DNA of 64,000 nucleotides from Actinomadura nitritigenes. GTDB taxonomy: Bacteria > Actinomycetota > Actinomycetes > Streptosporangiales > Streptosporangiaceae. The notes beneath the pieces were generated by a model, which was not told the DNA's origin, made no database searches, and saw nothing but the letters and a program-made list of their open reading frames with translations. Below, in pieces: positions 49,842 to 56,957 of the stretch. The stretch is from contig NZ_JAGEOK010000005.1 in assembly GCF_017573545.1 (NCBI RefSeq), positions 248,001-312,000 on the forward strand. The letters are read 5' to 3'. Positions within the stretch are counted from its first letter, which is position 1, and each line of letters starts with the position of its first letter. The translations under genes were made by a program, and so were the position numbers.

Positions 49842-50512
49842 CGCCCGCCACCCGCCGGCGTCCCCACCGGCTGGATGAACACCCCGTCGGCCTCGACGGT
49901 CGCCCCGCCGGCGTCCGAGATCGACCCGGCCACGAAGATCTTGCGCCCCTCCTCGCGGACGATGCTCGCCTCGAGGTGGAGAGGGCCGAGCGGAGTCCCG
50001 CGCCGGTAGCGCATGGTGAGCGTCCCGGTGAAGGCCGTCCGGCGCATCGCGGACGCCGCCTCCCCCATGATGTGGTCCAGAAGCATCGCGGAGACCCCCC
50101 CGTGCACCAGTCCAGGCGGCCCCTCGTACGCCGCGCCGAGGACCACATCCGCGTGGCATACCGACGAGTCGTGCTGCACGCGGAGCGGCGGGGCGATCGC
50201 GTTCGCCGCGCCCATCACGGCATTGCCCCAGTTCCAGGACCGAAGCTCGGCGTTGTACCGGATGCCGGCGGGGCCGGGCAGCTGGGCGGTGCGCAGCCGC
50301 GCGACGAGCGCGGCGAGGCCGTCGCGGATCCGGTGCACCTCGTCATCGTCGACGGTCGTCCGGATCGTGGCGTCGATCAGCTCGCGGACGGTGCCGGTGA
50401 GCGACGCCATCACCGCTTCCCGGCGGTCCACCTCGGCGGTCGGCGTGTCTTCGCGGACGAAGCCGCCGACGCCCACCGCGGATTCTTCGGGGAAGGAACG
50501 GCGGCCTGTCAT
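49838..50512 (-). CDS. PaaI/hotdog-fold thioesterase-like protein
   Basis: A 224-residue protein whose C-terminal 140 residues are a hotdog thioesterase domain (GPPGLVHGGVSAMLLDHIMGEAA, the PaaI-type HGG motif; then MRYRRGTPLGPLHLEASIVREEGRKIFVAGSI). The N-terminal 80 residues are helical and not recognised. It would hydrolyse a CoA thioester. The ATG at 50512 is supported by TACGGT six bases upstream with TTGTTG 18 bp before it, giving a leaderless message. The TetR operator (50554-50571) lies just above that promoter. Its role next to an SDR gene suggests acyl-CoA or aromatic acid processing, but the pathway is not identifiable. Confidence 0.85.
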   Translation of the reverse strand: MTGRRSFPEESAVGVGGFVREDTPTAEVDRREAVMASLTGTVRELIDATIRTTVDDDEVHRIRDGLAALVARLRTAQLPGPAGIRYNAELRSWNWGNAVMGAANAIAPPLRVQHDSSVCHADVVLGAAYEGPPGLVHGGVSAMLLDHIMGEAASAMRRTAFTGTLTMRYRRGTPLGPLHLEASIVREEGRKIFVAGSISDAGGATVEADGVFIQPVGTPAGGGR

Positions 50513-50553
50513 GCGCCGACCGTATACCGGAGGCACGAGCATCAACAAGAATC

Positions 50554-50571
50554 ACATAGATCCGTCTATGC
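50554..50571. promoter_or_regulatory. Second ACATAG-N6-CTATG operator
   Basis: ACATAG (50554-50559), six bases, then CTATGC (50566-50571), with CATAGA/TCTATG pairing around TCCG. It lies between the divergent thioesterase and TetR genes, adjacent to the thioesterase promoter, and matches the dyad over the SDR promoter. Confidence 0.7.
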
Positions 50572-50623
50572 CTCTTTCGCCGGTGCGACCTCGCCGTCAC
50601 GCCGCCCGGCCTACAATCGCCTC

Positions 50624-51313
50624 GTGACCGAGCCCTCGACCGACCGGGCGGCGGAGGCGGGCGACCCGGCGGGCCCCGGCGTCCCCGGCACGCCCGTCAA
50701 CGCCAGGGGCGCCCGGCTCAACCGGCGCGGTCTGGAGACCCGCGCCCGTGTGGTCGGAACGGCGATCGCCGTGCTCGCCGACGGCGTGCACGGCGGCGAG
50801 GTCAGCGCCAACCTCGTCGCGAAGCGCGCCGGCGTGACCTGGGGCACGGTCCAGCACCAGTTCGGCGACGTCGACGGGCTCTGGGCCGCGGTCCTCGAGG
50901 AGCTGGCGAGCCGCGGCGAGATGCTGCCGTGGAAGGAGATGGACGACGGGTCCGTCGCCGAGCGGATGAGCCGGATCGTCGACGCCCTGTGGTCGGGTCT
51001 CGACTCCACCCCCGGCCGAGCGGTGGCGACCCTGCGCGGCCTGCTGCCCCGCAACACCGCCGAGCTGGCCGACACGTACCCGCGCACGACCGCCCAGCTC
51101 GACCTCTGGGACCGTCATTGGCGGCGCGCCTACGCGCGGGCCTTCCGCGGGCTCGTCGTCGACGCCTACCGGCTGGAGCGCGTACGCCACCTCCTGCCGG
51201 CCGCGGTCCACGGCCTCTACCTGGAGCAGAACCTCAGCACCTGGACCGACATCGACGAGGCGCGCGCCGTCCTGGCCGAATCGATCGCCGGCTACCTCGA
51301 AAGCCGCGGCTGA
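50624..51313 (+). CDS. TetR-family transcriptional regulator
   Basis: A 229-residue TetR-type repressor. After a disordered 30-residue N-terminus the helix-turn-helix reads RARVVGTAIAVLADG, then VSANLVAKRAGVTWGTVQHQFGD (residues about 45-90), where TWGTVQHQF replaces the usual LYYHF. The C-terminal domain is helical and divergent. It sits beside one copy of the ACATAG dyad and within 900 bp of the other, so it is the best candidate for the repressor of the thioesterase and SDR genes. The GTG has TACAAT six bases upstream, indicating a leaderless start. Its end overlaps the GlxA gene by 22 bp on the other strand. Confidence 0.88.
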   Translation: MTEPSTDRAAEAGDPAGPGVPGTPVNARGARLNRRGLETRARVVGTAIAVLADGVHGGEVSANLVAKRAGVTWGTVQHQFGDVDGLWAAVLEELASRGEMLPWKEMDDGSVAERMSRIVDALWSGLDSTPGRAVATLRGLLPRNTAELADTYPRTTAQLDLWDRHWRRAYARAFRGLVVDAYRLERVRHLLPAAVHGLYLEQNLSTWTDIDEARAVLAESIAGYLESRG

Positions 51314-52323
51314 GCGCGGGCGCCGGCGTCGGTGCCCGTGCCTGGGCCGAAGCGGCGCCGGTACTCGAGCGGGGTCAGCCCGATCTTGCGGCGCATCAGC
51401 GCGCGCAGGTTGGCGGCGGTGCCCAGCCCGCTGTGCCGCGCGACCCTCTCGAAGCGCGACTCGCCCCGCTCGATCATGCGGCACGCCAGGCCGAGCCGCT
51501 CCCCCGTCAGCCATCCGAGCGGCGTGGTGCCCAGTTGCGCCCGGAAGCGGCGATGCAGCGTCGCCGGGCTGACCGCGGCACGCGCCGCGAGATCGGACAC
51601 GGTGAGCGGGGCGTCCAGCCGCTCCTGGGCCCAGGCGAGGACGGGCGCGAGGGACTCGTCGGGCACATCGGGCACGGGCCGCTCCACGAACTGCCGCTGC
51701 CCGCCGTCGCGGTGCGCGGCGAACACCAACCGCCGGCTCACCGCGTTGGCGACCTCCGCGCCGTGGTCGCGGCGGACGATGTACAGGCCGAGGTCGAGCG
51801 CGGCAGCGCTCCCCGCGGCGGTGAGGACGTCCCCGTCGTCCACGAACAGCACGTCGGTCTCCAGCCGGACGGACGGGAAGCGGGCACGGAAGTCCTCCGC
51901 CCACTGCCAGTGCGCGGTGGCGCGGCGCCCGTCGAGGACCCCGGCCTCGGCCAGGGTGAACGCGCCGCTGCAGAAACCGACCAGGCGGGCGCCGCGCGCG
52001 TGGGCTCGCCGGATCGCGTCGAGCACCGCGGGGCGGCGCGGCACCCGGACGTCCGGGCGGTTGGGCACGATCAAGGTGTCCGCCGACTCGGCCGCGTCCA
52101 GGCCGGCCACGCCGGTGAGGGTGAAGAACCCGTCCCGCATCGACGTGCGGGGCTCGGGCGAGCACAGCCGGAAGTCGTAGAGGTCGCGGCCGAGCTCGGG
52201 CCTGCGCAGGCCGAAGACCTCGGTCGCGCAGCCCAGCTCGAAGGGGTTGGAGTTCTCGTCCACGATCACGACGACCCGGTGCGGGGTCACCGCATCGCGT
52301 GCTTGCGAGGATCCTTGCGCCAT
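51292..52323 (-). CDS. GlxA-family AraC-type regulator with DJ-1/PfpI domain
   Basis: A 343-residue GlxA/FtrA-type regulator. Residues about 14-200 form a DJ-1/PfpI-like domain (VVVIVDENSNPFELGCATEVF, LVGFCSGAFTLAEAGVLDG with the nucleophile-elbow Cys), fused to a C-terminal AraC double helix-turn-helix (LAARAAVSPATLHRRFRAQLG, VARHSGLGTAANLRALMRRKIGLTPLEYRRRF). Such proteins control catabolic genes. A perfect dyad (GTGCTA-TTCC-TAGCAC) abuts its start codon and lies in the gap to the divergent cupin gene, which it probably regulates. Its 3' end overlaps the TetR gene tail-to-tail. Confidence 0.92.
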   Translation of the reverse strand: MAQGSSQARDAVTPHRVVVIVDENSNPFELGCATEVFGLRRPELGRDLYDFRLCSPEPRTSMRDGFFTLTGVAGLDAAESADTLIVPNRPDVRVPRRPAVLDAIRRAHARGARLVGFCSGAFTLAEAGVLDGRRATAHWQWAEDFRARFPSVRLETDVLFVDDGDVLTAAGSAAALDLGLYIVRRDHGAEVANAVSRRLVFAAHRDGGQRQFVERPVPDVPDESLAPVLAWAQERLDAPLTVSDLAARAAVSPATLHRRFRAQLGTTPLGWLTGERLGLACRMIERGESRFERVARHSGLGTAANLRALMRRKIGLTPLEYRRRFGPGTGTDAGARAQPRLSR

Positions 52324-52339
52324 GTGCTATTCCTAGCAC
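52324..52339. promoter_or_regulatory. GTGCTA-N4-TAGCAC dyad between GlxA and cupin genes
   Basis: A perfect 6-bp inverted repeat with a TTCC spacer, directly adjacent to the GlxA start and 37 bp from the cupin start. Suggested as the GlxA binding site. Confidence 0.6.
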
Positions 52340-52376
52340 TCACGTCGGGTGCGCCCGGACGGCCAGGATGCGATGC

Positions 52377-52832
52377 ATGAGCAACGGACCCATCGACCTC
52401 GCCCAGGCCATCGCCTCCTTCGACGCGCTGTGGAGCCCCCGCATCGTCACGCGCGTCAACGACTACGACGTGCGCGTCGCCAAGGTCGAGGGCGAGCACG
52501 TCTGGCACGTCCATGACGACACCGACGAGTTCTTCCTGGTGCTGGACGGGGAACTGCACATCGCCATGCGCGGCCCGGATGGGGAGCGCACGGTCCGGCT
52601 GCCCCGGGGCGCGGTCTTCACCGTTCCGCGCGGCACCGAGCACAAGCCGTCCGCTCCCGCCGGGGCCGCGATCCTGATGTTCGAGCCGTCCGGGACGTCC
52701 ACGGTTGGCGACCGCCATGACGCCGTCCCCGACCACGTCGACGCGACGACGGGCCACGCGCTCGACTCCTTGCGTGGCGACGGCGACGGCGACGGCGACG
52801 GCTCCGCCGCTCCTTCGCCCCCGTCCCGATGA
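52377..52832 (+). CDS. Cupin-domain protein
   Basis: A 151-residue protein with one cupin barrel: EHVWHVHDDTDEFFLVLDGELHI (motif 1, with His-His-Glu type metal ligands) and RGAVFTVPRGTEHKPSAPAG (motif 2). It could be an isomerase, dioxygenase or ligand-binding sensor. The C-terminus is a low-complexity Gly-Asp run (GDGDGDGDG) encoded by a GGCGAC repeat at about 52779-52802. AGGA precedes the ATG at 52377. It is divergent from the GlxA regulator across 53 bp with a shared dyad, a frequent pairing, so it is the likely GlxA target. Confidence 0.87.
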   Translation: MSNGPIDLAQAIASFDALWSPRIVTRVNDYDVRVAKVEGEHVWHVHDDTDEFFLVLDGELHIAMRGPDGERTVRLPRGAVFTVPRGTEHKPSAPAGAAILMFEPSGTSTVGDRHDAVPDHVDATTGHALDSLRGDGDGDGDGSAAPSPPSR

Positions 52833-52850
52833 GAAGCAGGTCGCCGCCGG

Positions 52851-53144
52851 TCAGGCGGAAGACTTGATCTCCTCCAGGCCGGCCGCCACCAGCAGCGGCG
52901 TGAACTCCACCACCTGGTGTTCCGCCACACCGTTGAGGAGATACGGGTCGGTGGCCAGCAACCGATGGATCTCATCTGAAGGCATCTCCGGGATGAGGTA
53001 GACACCCCCGACCCACTCCGGCCGACGGCCGGCGACAAGGAGCAACTGCTTGGCGAGCAGATCATTCAGCCACTCGCCGTGGGCCGGCCTCCACCGATCC
53101 ACCTCATCGATCGGAGCTGTGTACGTCACGGTCACCACGAACAT
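52851..53144 (-). CDS. YciI-like protein
   Basis: A 97-residue protein of the YciI family (FVVTVTYTAPIDEVDRWRPAHGEWLNDLLA at the N-terminus, with the conserved His in RPAHGEW; GGVYLIPEMPSDEIHRLLATDPY in the middle). These dimeric alpha-beta proteins often occur beside dehydrogenases or sigma factors, and some act as chlorohydrolases or dehydratases, but most are uncharacterised. The ATG lies on the minus strand facing the cupin stop 18 bp away. The gene stands alone. Confidence 0.88.
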   Translation of the reverse strand: MFVVTVTYTAPIDEVDRWRPAHGEWLNDLLAKQLLLVAGRRPEWVGGVYLIPEMPSDEIHRLLATDPYLLNGVAEHQVVEFTPLLVAAGLEEIKSSA

Positions 53145-53274
53145 CCTCGGACCGTACTGGACCTTCCGGCCTCACAGCGATCGAATTTCCTTGATCAGAG
53201 AGCACGAGCCCCGGCAGGCCGTCTGCGCGTTGGTCTTCGATGCCGGCCATGCTGATTTCACCGTCAGCCGGACA

Positions 53275-54312
53275 TCATGACCCGTTGAAGGCCGCTGGGC
53301 CGTCTCCTTGCGTGCCCACTCCCCAGATGCCGCCGGCCACGGCGGCGAGGTCGTGCACGTCGGTCCCGGCAGGGATCGTCACCGCCTCCCACTTGCCGCC
53401 GCTGTAGCGGTACGGGGGCTCCTCGGGTGGCGCGGACGCTTCCGCCACGACCCAAGGGGTCCCGGACGAGTCCACGGTCAAGTCGCCGAGGTCGGGGAAC
53501 CCTGCCGCGGCGGCGATGTAGGTCCACGCGGTGCCGTTCCAGTGCGCCAAACGCTTGGCCGTGATGCCCCAGACGTCGTTCGCGGCGACCGGGACGACCT
53601 TGCGGAACCAATCGTTCTCGGTGACAGCGGGCAGCGGGACGCTCTTCCAGGCGGCGCCGTCGAAGTGCGCGACGGCGGGCACCTGCTGCAGGCCGTCCTT
53701 GTAGCCGACCGCCCATGCGTCGGACGCGGTGAGCGCCTGAAGGTCGGCGACGTAGTCGACTCCGGGCACGTTGACCGCGGTCCAGGTATCACCGGTGCGC
53801 TTGAACAGCCCGTTCCCGGAATCCAAGTCCCAGGCGCTGGCGAAGGTGCCGGCCGCGCCGGTGACGAGCGTGGTGACGTACTTGGCCGGAGCCGCCACCT
53901 GCTGGAACGCCGAGCCGTCGAAGCGCGCCATGTAGGTGCTCGAACTCCCGCTGGCGCTCGGTCCGCCGGCGATCCAGGTCTCGCCCGCACCCGAGGCGAT
54001 CCGCGCGATCTCGCCCTGGCCCGCCCAGCCGTTGATCGGATACTCCTTCCATGCGGAGCCCACCCGACGCCGCACGACCGGGTTCCCGTCGTTGTACACG
54101 GGGCACAGGTCGCCCCAGCGGAGGCAGTACTTGCCCTGTACGCCGCCGACCCAGACACCGCCCGCGCCGTCGGCGGTGACGTCGTAGAGCCGGGCCGTCG
54201 GCCACAGGAAGGGCAGGGAGACCGTGCGCAGTTCGGGGGCGGCCGCGAGGGCGGGTGCGGGAAGAGACGCGAGGGCGGCGACGGTGGAGATGACCGCGAT
54301 GACACGTTTCAT
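53275..54312 (-). CDS. Secreted beta-propeller-like protein
   Basis: A 345-residue exported protein. The signal peptide is MKRVIAVISTVAALASLPAPALAAAPE. The mature part is built of repeated blocks of about 45 residues ending in a glycine: VWVGGVQGK, WIAGGPSASG, SAWDLDSG, DAWAVGYKDG, DVWGITAKRLAHWNGTAWTYI and GIWGVGTQG, in the pattern (A/V)W-x-x-G ... W(K)-x-x-x-x-P of actinobacterial surface beta-propellers. Ligand unknown. The ATG at 54312 follows GATAGT by six bases and lacks a ribosome site, suggesting a leaderless start. The gene is transcribed toward the YciI gene and is not obviously part of an operon. Confidence 0.75.
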   Translation of the reverse strand: MKRVIAVISTVAALASLPAPALAAAPELRTVSLPFLWPTARLYDVTADGAGGVWVGGVQGKYCLRWGDLCPVYNDGNPVVRRRVGSAWKEYPINGWAGQGEIARIASGAGETWIAGGPSASGSSSTYMARFDGSAFQQVAAPAKYVTTLVTGAAGTFASAWDLDSGNGLFKRTGDTWTAVNVPGVDYVADLQALTASDAWAVGYKDGLQQVPAVAHFDGAAWKSVPLPAVTENDWFRKVVPVAANDVWGITAKRLAHWNGTAWTYIAAAAGFPDLGDLTVDSSGTPWVVAEASAPPEEPPYRYSGGKWEAVTIPAGTDVHDLAAVAGGIWGVGTQGDGPAAFNGS

Positions 54313-54412
54313 GTGAGCACTATCCAACGGCCGCCAAAAAAACACCAGTGTCTACTGGGATGATCCCGGCCCCGGCCGCTCCGCGTCCGACTCCGCGGCG
54401 GCGAGGAGCCGC

Positions 54413-55498
54413 TCAGCGCAGTACGGCCGCCAGCAGGTCGGCGCCCAGCGACGTCAGATCGGACAGGTTCAGGGTGTATCGGACGTAGCGGCCGTTCCGT
54501 TGAGCGGTGAGCAGGCCCGCGCGGCGCAGGACGGCGAGGTGACGGGAGACCTCCGGGGGCGTGAGCTCCCAGAAGTGGGCCAGCTCGCCGGTGGTGTGCG
54601 GGCCACGGGCCAGGGTGCGCAGGAGCCGCAGCCGCACCGGATGCGCGAGCGCGTCCAGCCGGAGGGAGACCGTCTCCAGGGAGACCGGCTCCGCCGGACC
54701 CGGCTCGGCGACGGGGTACTGCACCACCGGATGCCACCCGGGCGCGTGGACCGCCACCAGGTGCGGGCGGCCGAACACGCTGGGGATGAAGGTGACCCCG
54801 GCGCCACGGGCGGTGGTCGCCTTGTCCTGCACCTTGTCCACGATGATGCAGTCGCCGTCCGGTGCCAGGGTGACCGCGCCGGAGACCGAGGCGAGTGCCG
54901 CCCCGACGCCGTGCCGCCTGAGCAGTTCGTTCTTCAGGCGCAGATCGGCGGCGAGCTGCGCCGCGACGTCCGCCCAGGCGCCGTCGAAGAACGCCTCGGC
55001 GCATTCTTCGAGGGTGTCGCGCACCCGCGCCCGCACCGCGGCCGGGTCCGCGAGCAGCCGTTCCGCGAAGGCCTCCTGCAGCGCGCCGCGGGCCTGGGCC
55101 ACGTCCAGGGCCCGCTCGCGCGCGGTCGTGTCGGTGAGCGGCGACGCCCCGCGGAAGTGGACCCGGTTGCTGCCGCACGTGGTGACGAGCGCGGCGGTCA
55201 CGTAGGTCTCGTCGTCGATCCGGTCCACGTCGTCCAGCTCCTCGGCGAGCGTCGGCCGGGGCCGTGCCGGGATCATGAAGTCGGCCTGCGAGGAACGCCA
55301 GAGGAACTCCGCCTCCCTGAGCCGCTCGGCCAGCTCCGGCCGCAGCGCGGCCCAGACGTCCGCGGCCCAGCCGGCGAACTGCGGATGGTGGCCGGGTTCG
55401 GCCAGCACGTGCAGCATCGCGGTCAGCTCGCCCAGCGGGGAGGCGGCGAACCGCACGCGCTCGGACGGCAGGCCGCTGATGTCGATCCTCAGCGTCAC
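54413..55498 (-). CDS. DUF5937/ArsR-type winged-helix regulator
   Basis: A 361-residue regulator. The N-terminal 250 residues match the DUF5937 region (SERVRFAASPLGELTAMLHVLAEPGHHP, with a helix-strand pattern to FIPSVFGRPHLVAVH), followed by an ArsR winged helix (LRLDALAHPVRLRLLRTLARGPHTTGELAHFWELTPPEVSRHLAVLRRAGLL). These proteins act as single-gene repressors of adjacent exporters. It is divergent from an MFS gene, with a TTGACG-N5-CGTCAA dyad at 55540-55556 between them. The ligand is unknown; drugs are typical. Confidence 0.88.
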   Translation of the reverse strand: MTLRIDISGLPSERVRFAASPLGELTAMLHVLAEPGHHPQFAGWAADVWAALRPELAERLREAEFLWRSSQADFMIPARPRPTLAEELDDVDRIDDETYVTAALVTTCGSNRVHFRGASPLTDTTARERALDVAQARGALQEAFAERLLADPAAVRARVRDTLEECAEAFFDGAWADVAAQLAADLRLKNELLRRHGVGAALASVSGAVTLAPDGDCIIVDKVQDKATTARGAGVTFIPSVFGRPHLVAVHAPGWHPVVQYPVAEPGPAEPVSLETVSLRLDALAHPVRLRLLRTLARGPHTTGELAHFWELTPPEVSRHLAVLRRAGLLTAQRNGRYVRYTLNLSDLTSLGADLLAAVLR

Positions 55499-55539
55499 CC
55501 CCTCATCATCGCCGCCCGGGCGGCCCGGCGCGGCGTCGA

Positions 55540-55556
55540 TTGACGATGTACGTCAA
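55540..55556. promoter_or_regulatory. TTGACG-N5-CGTCAA dyad between DUF5937-ArsR and MFS genes
   Basis: Perfect 6-bp arms (55540-55545, 55551-55556) around ATGTA. It is 42 bp upstream of the regulator start and 44 bp from the MFS ATG, placing it over both promoters. Probable operator of the local repressor. Confidence 0.62.
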
Positions 55557-55599
55557 CCGACGTGCCCCGCCCCGGCGGCCGGACGCACCGTCTGACGCC

Positions 55600-56856
55600 A
55601 TGGCGACCATCACCAGATTCCAGCCCCGCGCCCTCGTCCGCGCGTCCGGAGGCCCCCGCTATGCCGTCGCGCTGGCCGTGGACGCGCTGGGCACCGGCCT
55701 GCTGCGGCCCTTCCTGCTGCTCTACGGCGTGACGGTACTGCGGCTGTCCGCGCCGGTCACCGGCACCGCCATGACGGTCGGCATCGTCGCGGGCCTCGGG
55801 TGCATGCCCGCGGTGGGCCGATGGCTGGACCGCGGCGCACGCAGCACGGTCGTGGCGGCGTCGATGCTGGTGCGGGTGCTGGGCGTGGCGCTGCTGTCGG
55901 CCGCTCCGGCGGGGCACGTCGGGCTCTTCGCGGCGGCGGCGCTCTTCCTCGGCATCGGCAACCAGGCATGGCCCGCCGCCCACGCCGCGCTCGTGGCCAC
56001 GGTCGCCCACGGCCGGGAACGCGACACCGCCCTCGCGGGGGCCCGCGCCCTGCGCAACGCCGCCCTGGGCGTCGGCGCGCTCGTCGCCACCGCATGCCTG
56101 GCGGGCGGCACCACCGCGCTGCAGGCGCTGGCAGCGGTCACTGCGCTCGCCTACCTCGCCGCAGCAGCCTTGGCGTGGTCGGTCCACGTGCGCGCACACC
56201 CGGCGGGGGCCGCCCCGGACAAGGACCGGGACGAGGAGCCCGCGCCCCGGATGCTCGCCCTCCTCGCCGCCAACGTGGTCTACGTCTTCTGCCTCAACGT
56301 CCCCGAGATAGCGATACCGCTGGTCCTGGTGACGCAGTTCCACGCATCTCCGGTGTGGCCGGCGGCCGTCTTCGTGGCCAACACGGTGCTGGTGGTCACC
56401 CTGCAGGTACCGGTCACCGTCCTGATGTCCCGGCTGTCCCGGCGGACCGTGCTGGCCCTCTCCGGCGTGGTGCTGGCCGCGTCCTACCTGGGGTTCCTCG
56501 CGGCCGCCTCGCTGGGACACGGCTGGGGTACCCCGGCCGTCGCCGCGGTGTCCGTGGTCTGCACGATCGGCGAGATCATCTACGCCGGCAGCGCCACCGC
56601 GCTCGTCGCCGCACTGGCCCCGGCCCGTGTCCTGGGCCGCGCCCTCGCCCGCTTCCAGCTCTCCACGGGCTTCGGCCTCGCCGTCTCTCCGGCGGTCATC
56701 ACCGCTCTCGCCTCCCGCGGCCCGGCCGCCCTCTGGGGCGGCCTCGCCGCCGCGACGCTGCTCTCCGCCTCCGCCGTCGCCACCGAGAAGGATCGAGGAA
56801 CACGGCTGGGCGCTCGCCACGGCCGGGCGAGCACCGCGGGGGCCGAAGATCGATAA
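55600..56856 (+). CDS. MFS transporter (12-helix exporter)
   Basis: A 418-residue major-facilitator protein with twelve predicted helices. Motif-A-like text (GRWLDRGARSTVVAASM) follows the second helix, and NAALGVGALVATACLAGG and SRLSRRTVLALSGVVLAASYL mark the two halves. It is likely a drug or metabolite exporter. The ATG at 55600 is chosen because the reading before it lies in the promoter/operator region; there is no clear ribosome site. It is divergent from the DUF5937-ArsR gene with a shared TTGACG/CGTCAA dyad, so it should be repressed by that protein. Confidence 0.9.
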   Translation: MATITRFQPRALVRASGGPRYAVALAVDALGTGLLRPFLLLYGVTVLRLSAPVTGTAMTVGIVAGLGCMPAVGRWLDRGARSTVVAASMLVRVLGVALLSAAPAGHVGLFAAAALFLGIGNQAWPAAHAALVATVAHGRERDTALAGARALRNAALGVGALVATACLAGGTTALQALAAVTALAYLAAAALAWSVHVRAHPAGAAPDKDRDEEPAPRMLALLAANVVYVFCLNVPEIAIPLVLVTQFHASPVWPAAVFVANTVLVVTLQVPVTVLMSRLSRRTVLALSGVVLAASYLGFLAAASLGHGWGTPAVAAVSVVCTIGEIIYAGSATALVAALAPARVLGRALARFQLSTGFGLAVSPAVITALASRGPAALWGGLAAATLLSASAVATEKDRGTRLGARHGRASTAGAEDR

Positions 56857-56957
56857 CAGTCTTGTTGTGAGACTTCCTCGGATTTGGTGATCGTGGTTCC
56901 ATGGCACCGAGCAAGCGTTTGGGGATCATCGTCGAGCGCCGAGCGAGGGAGCACCGG

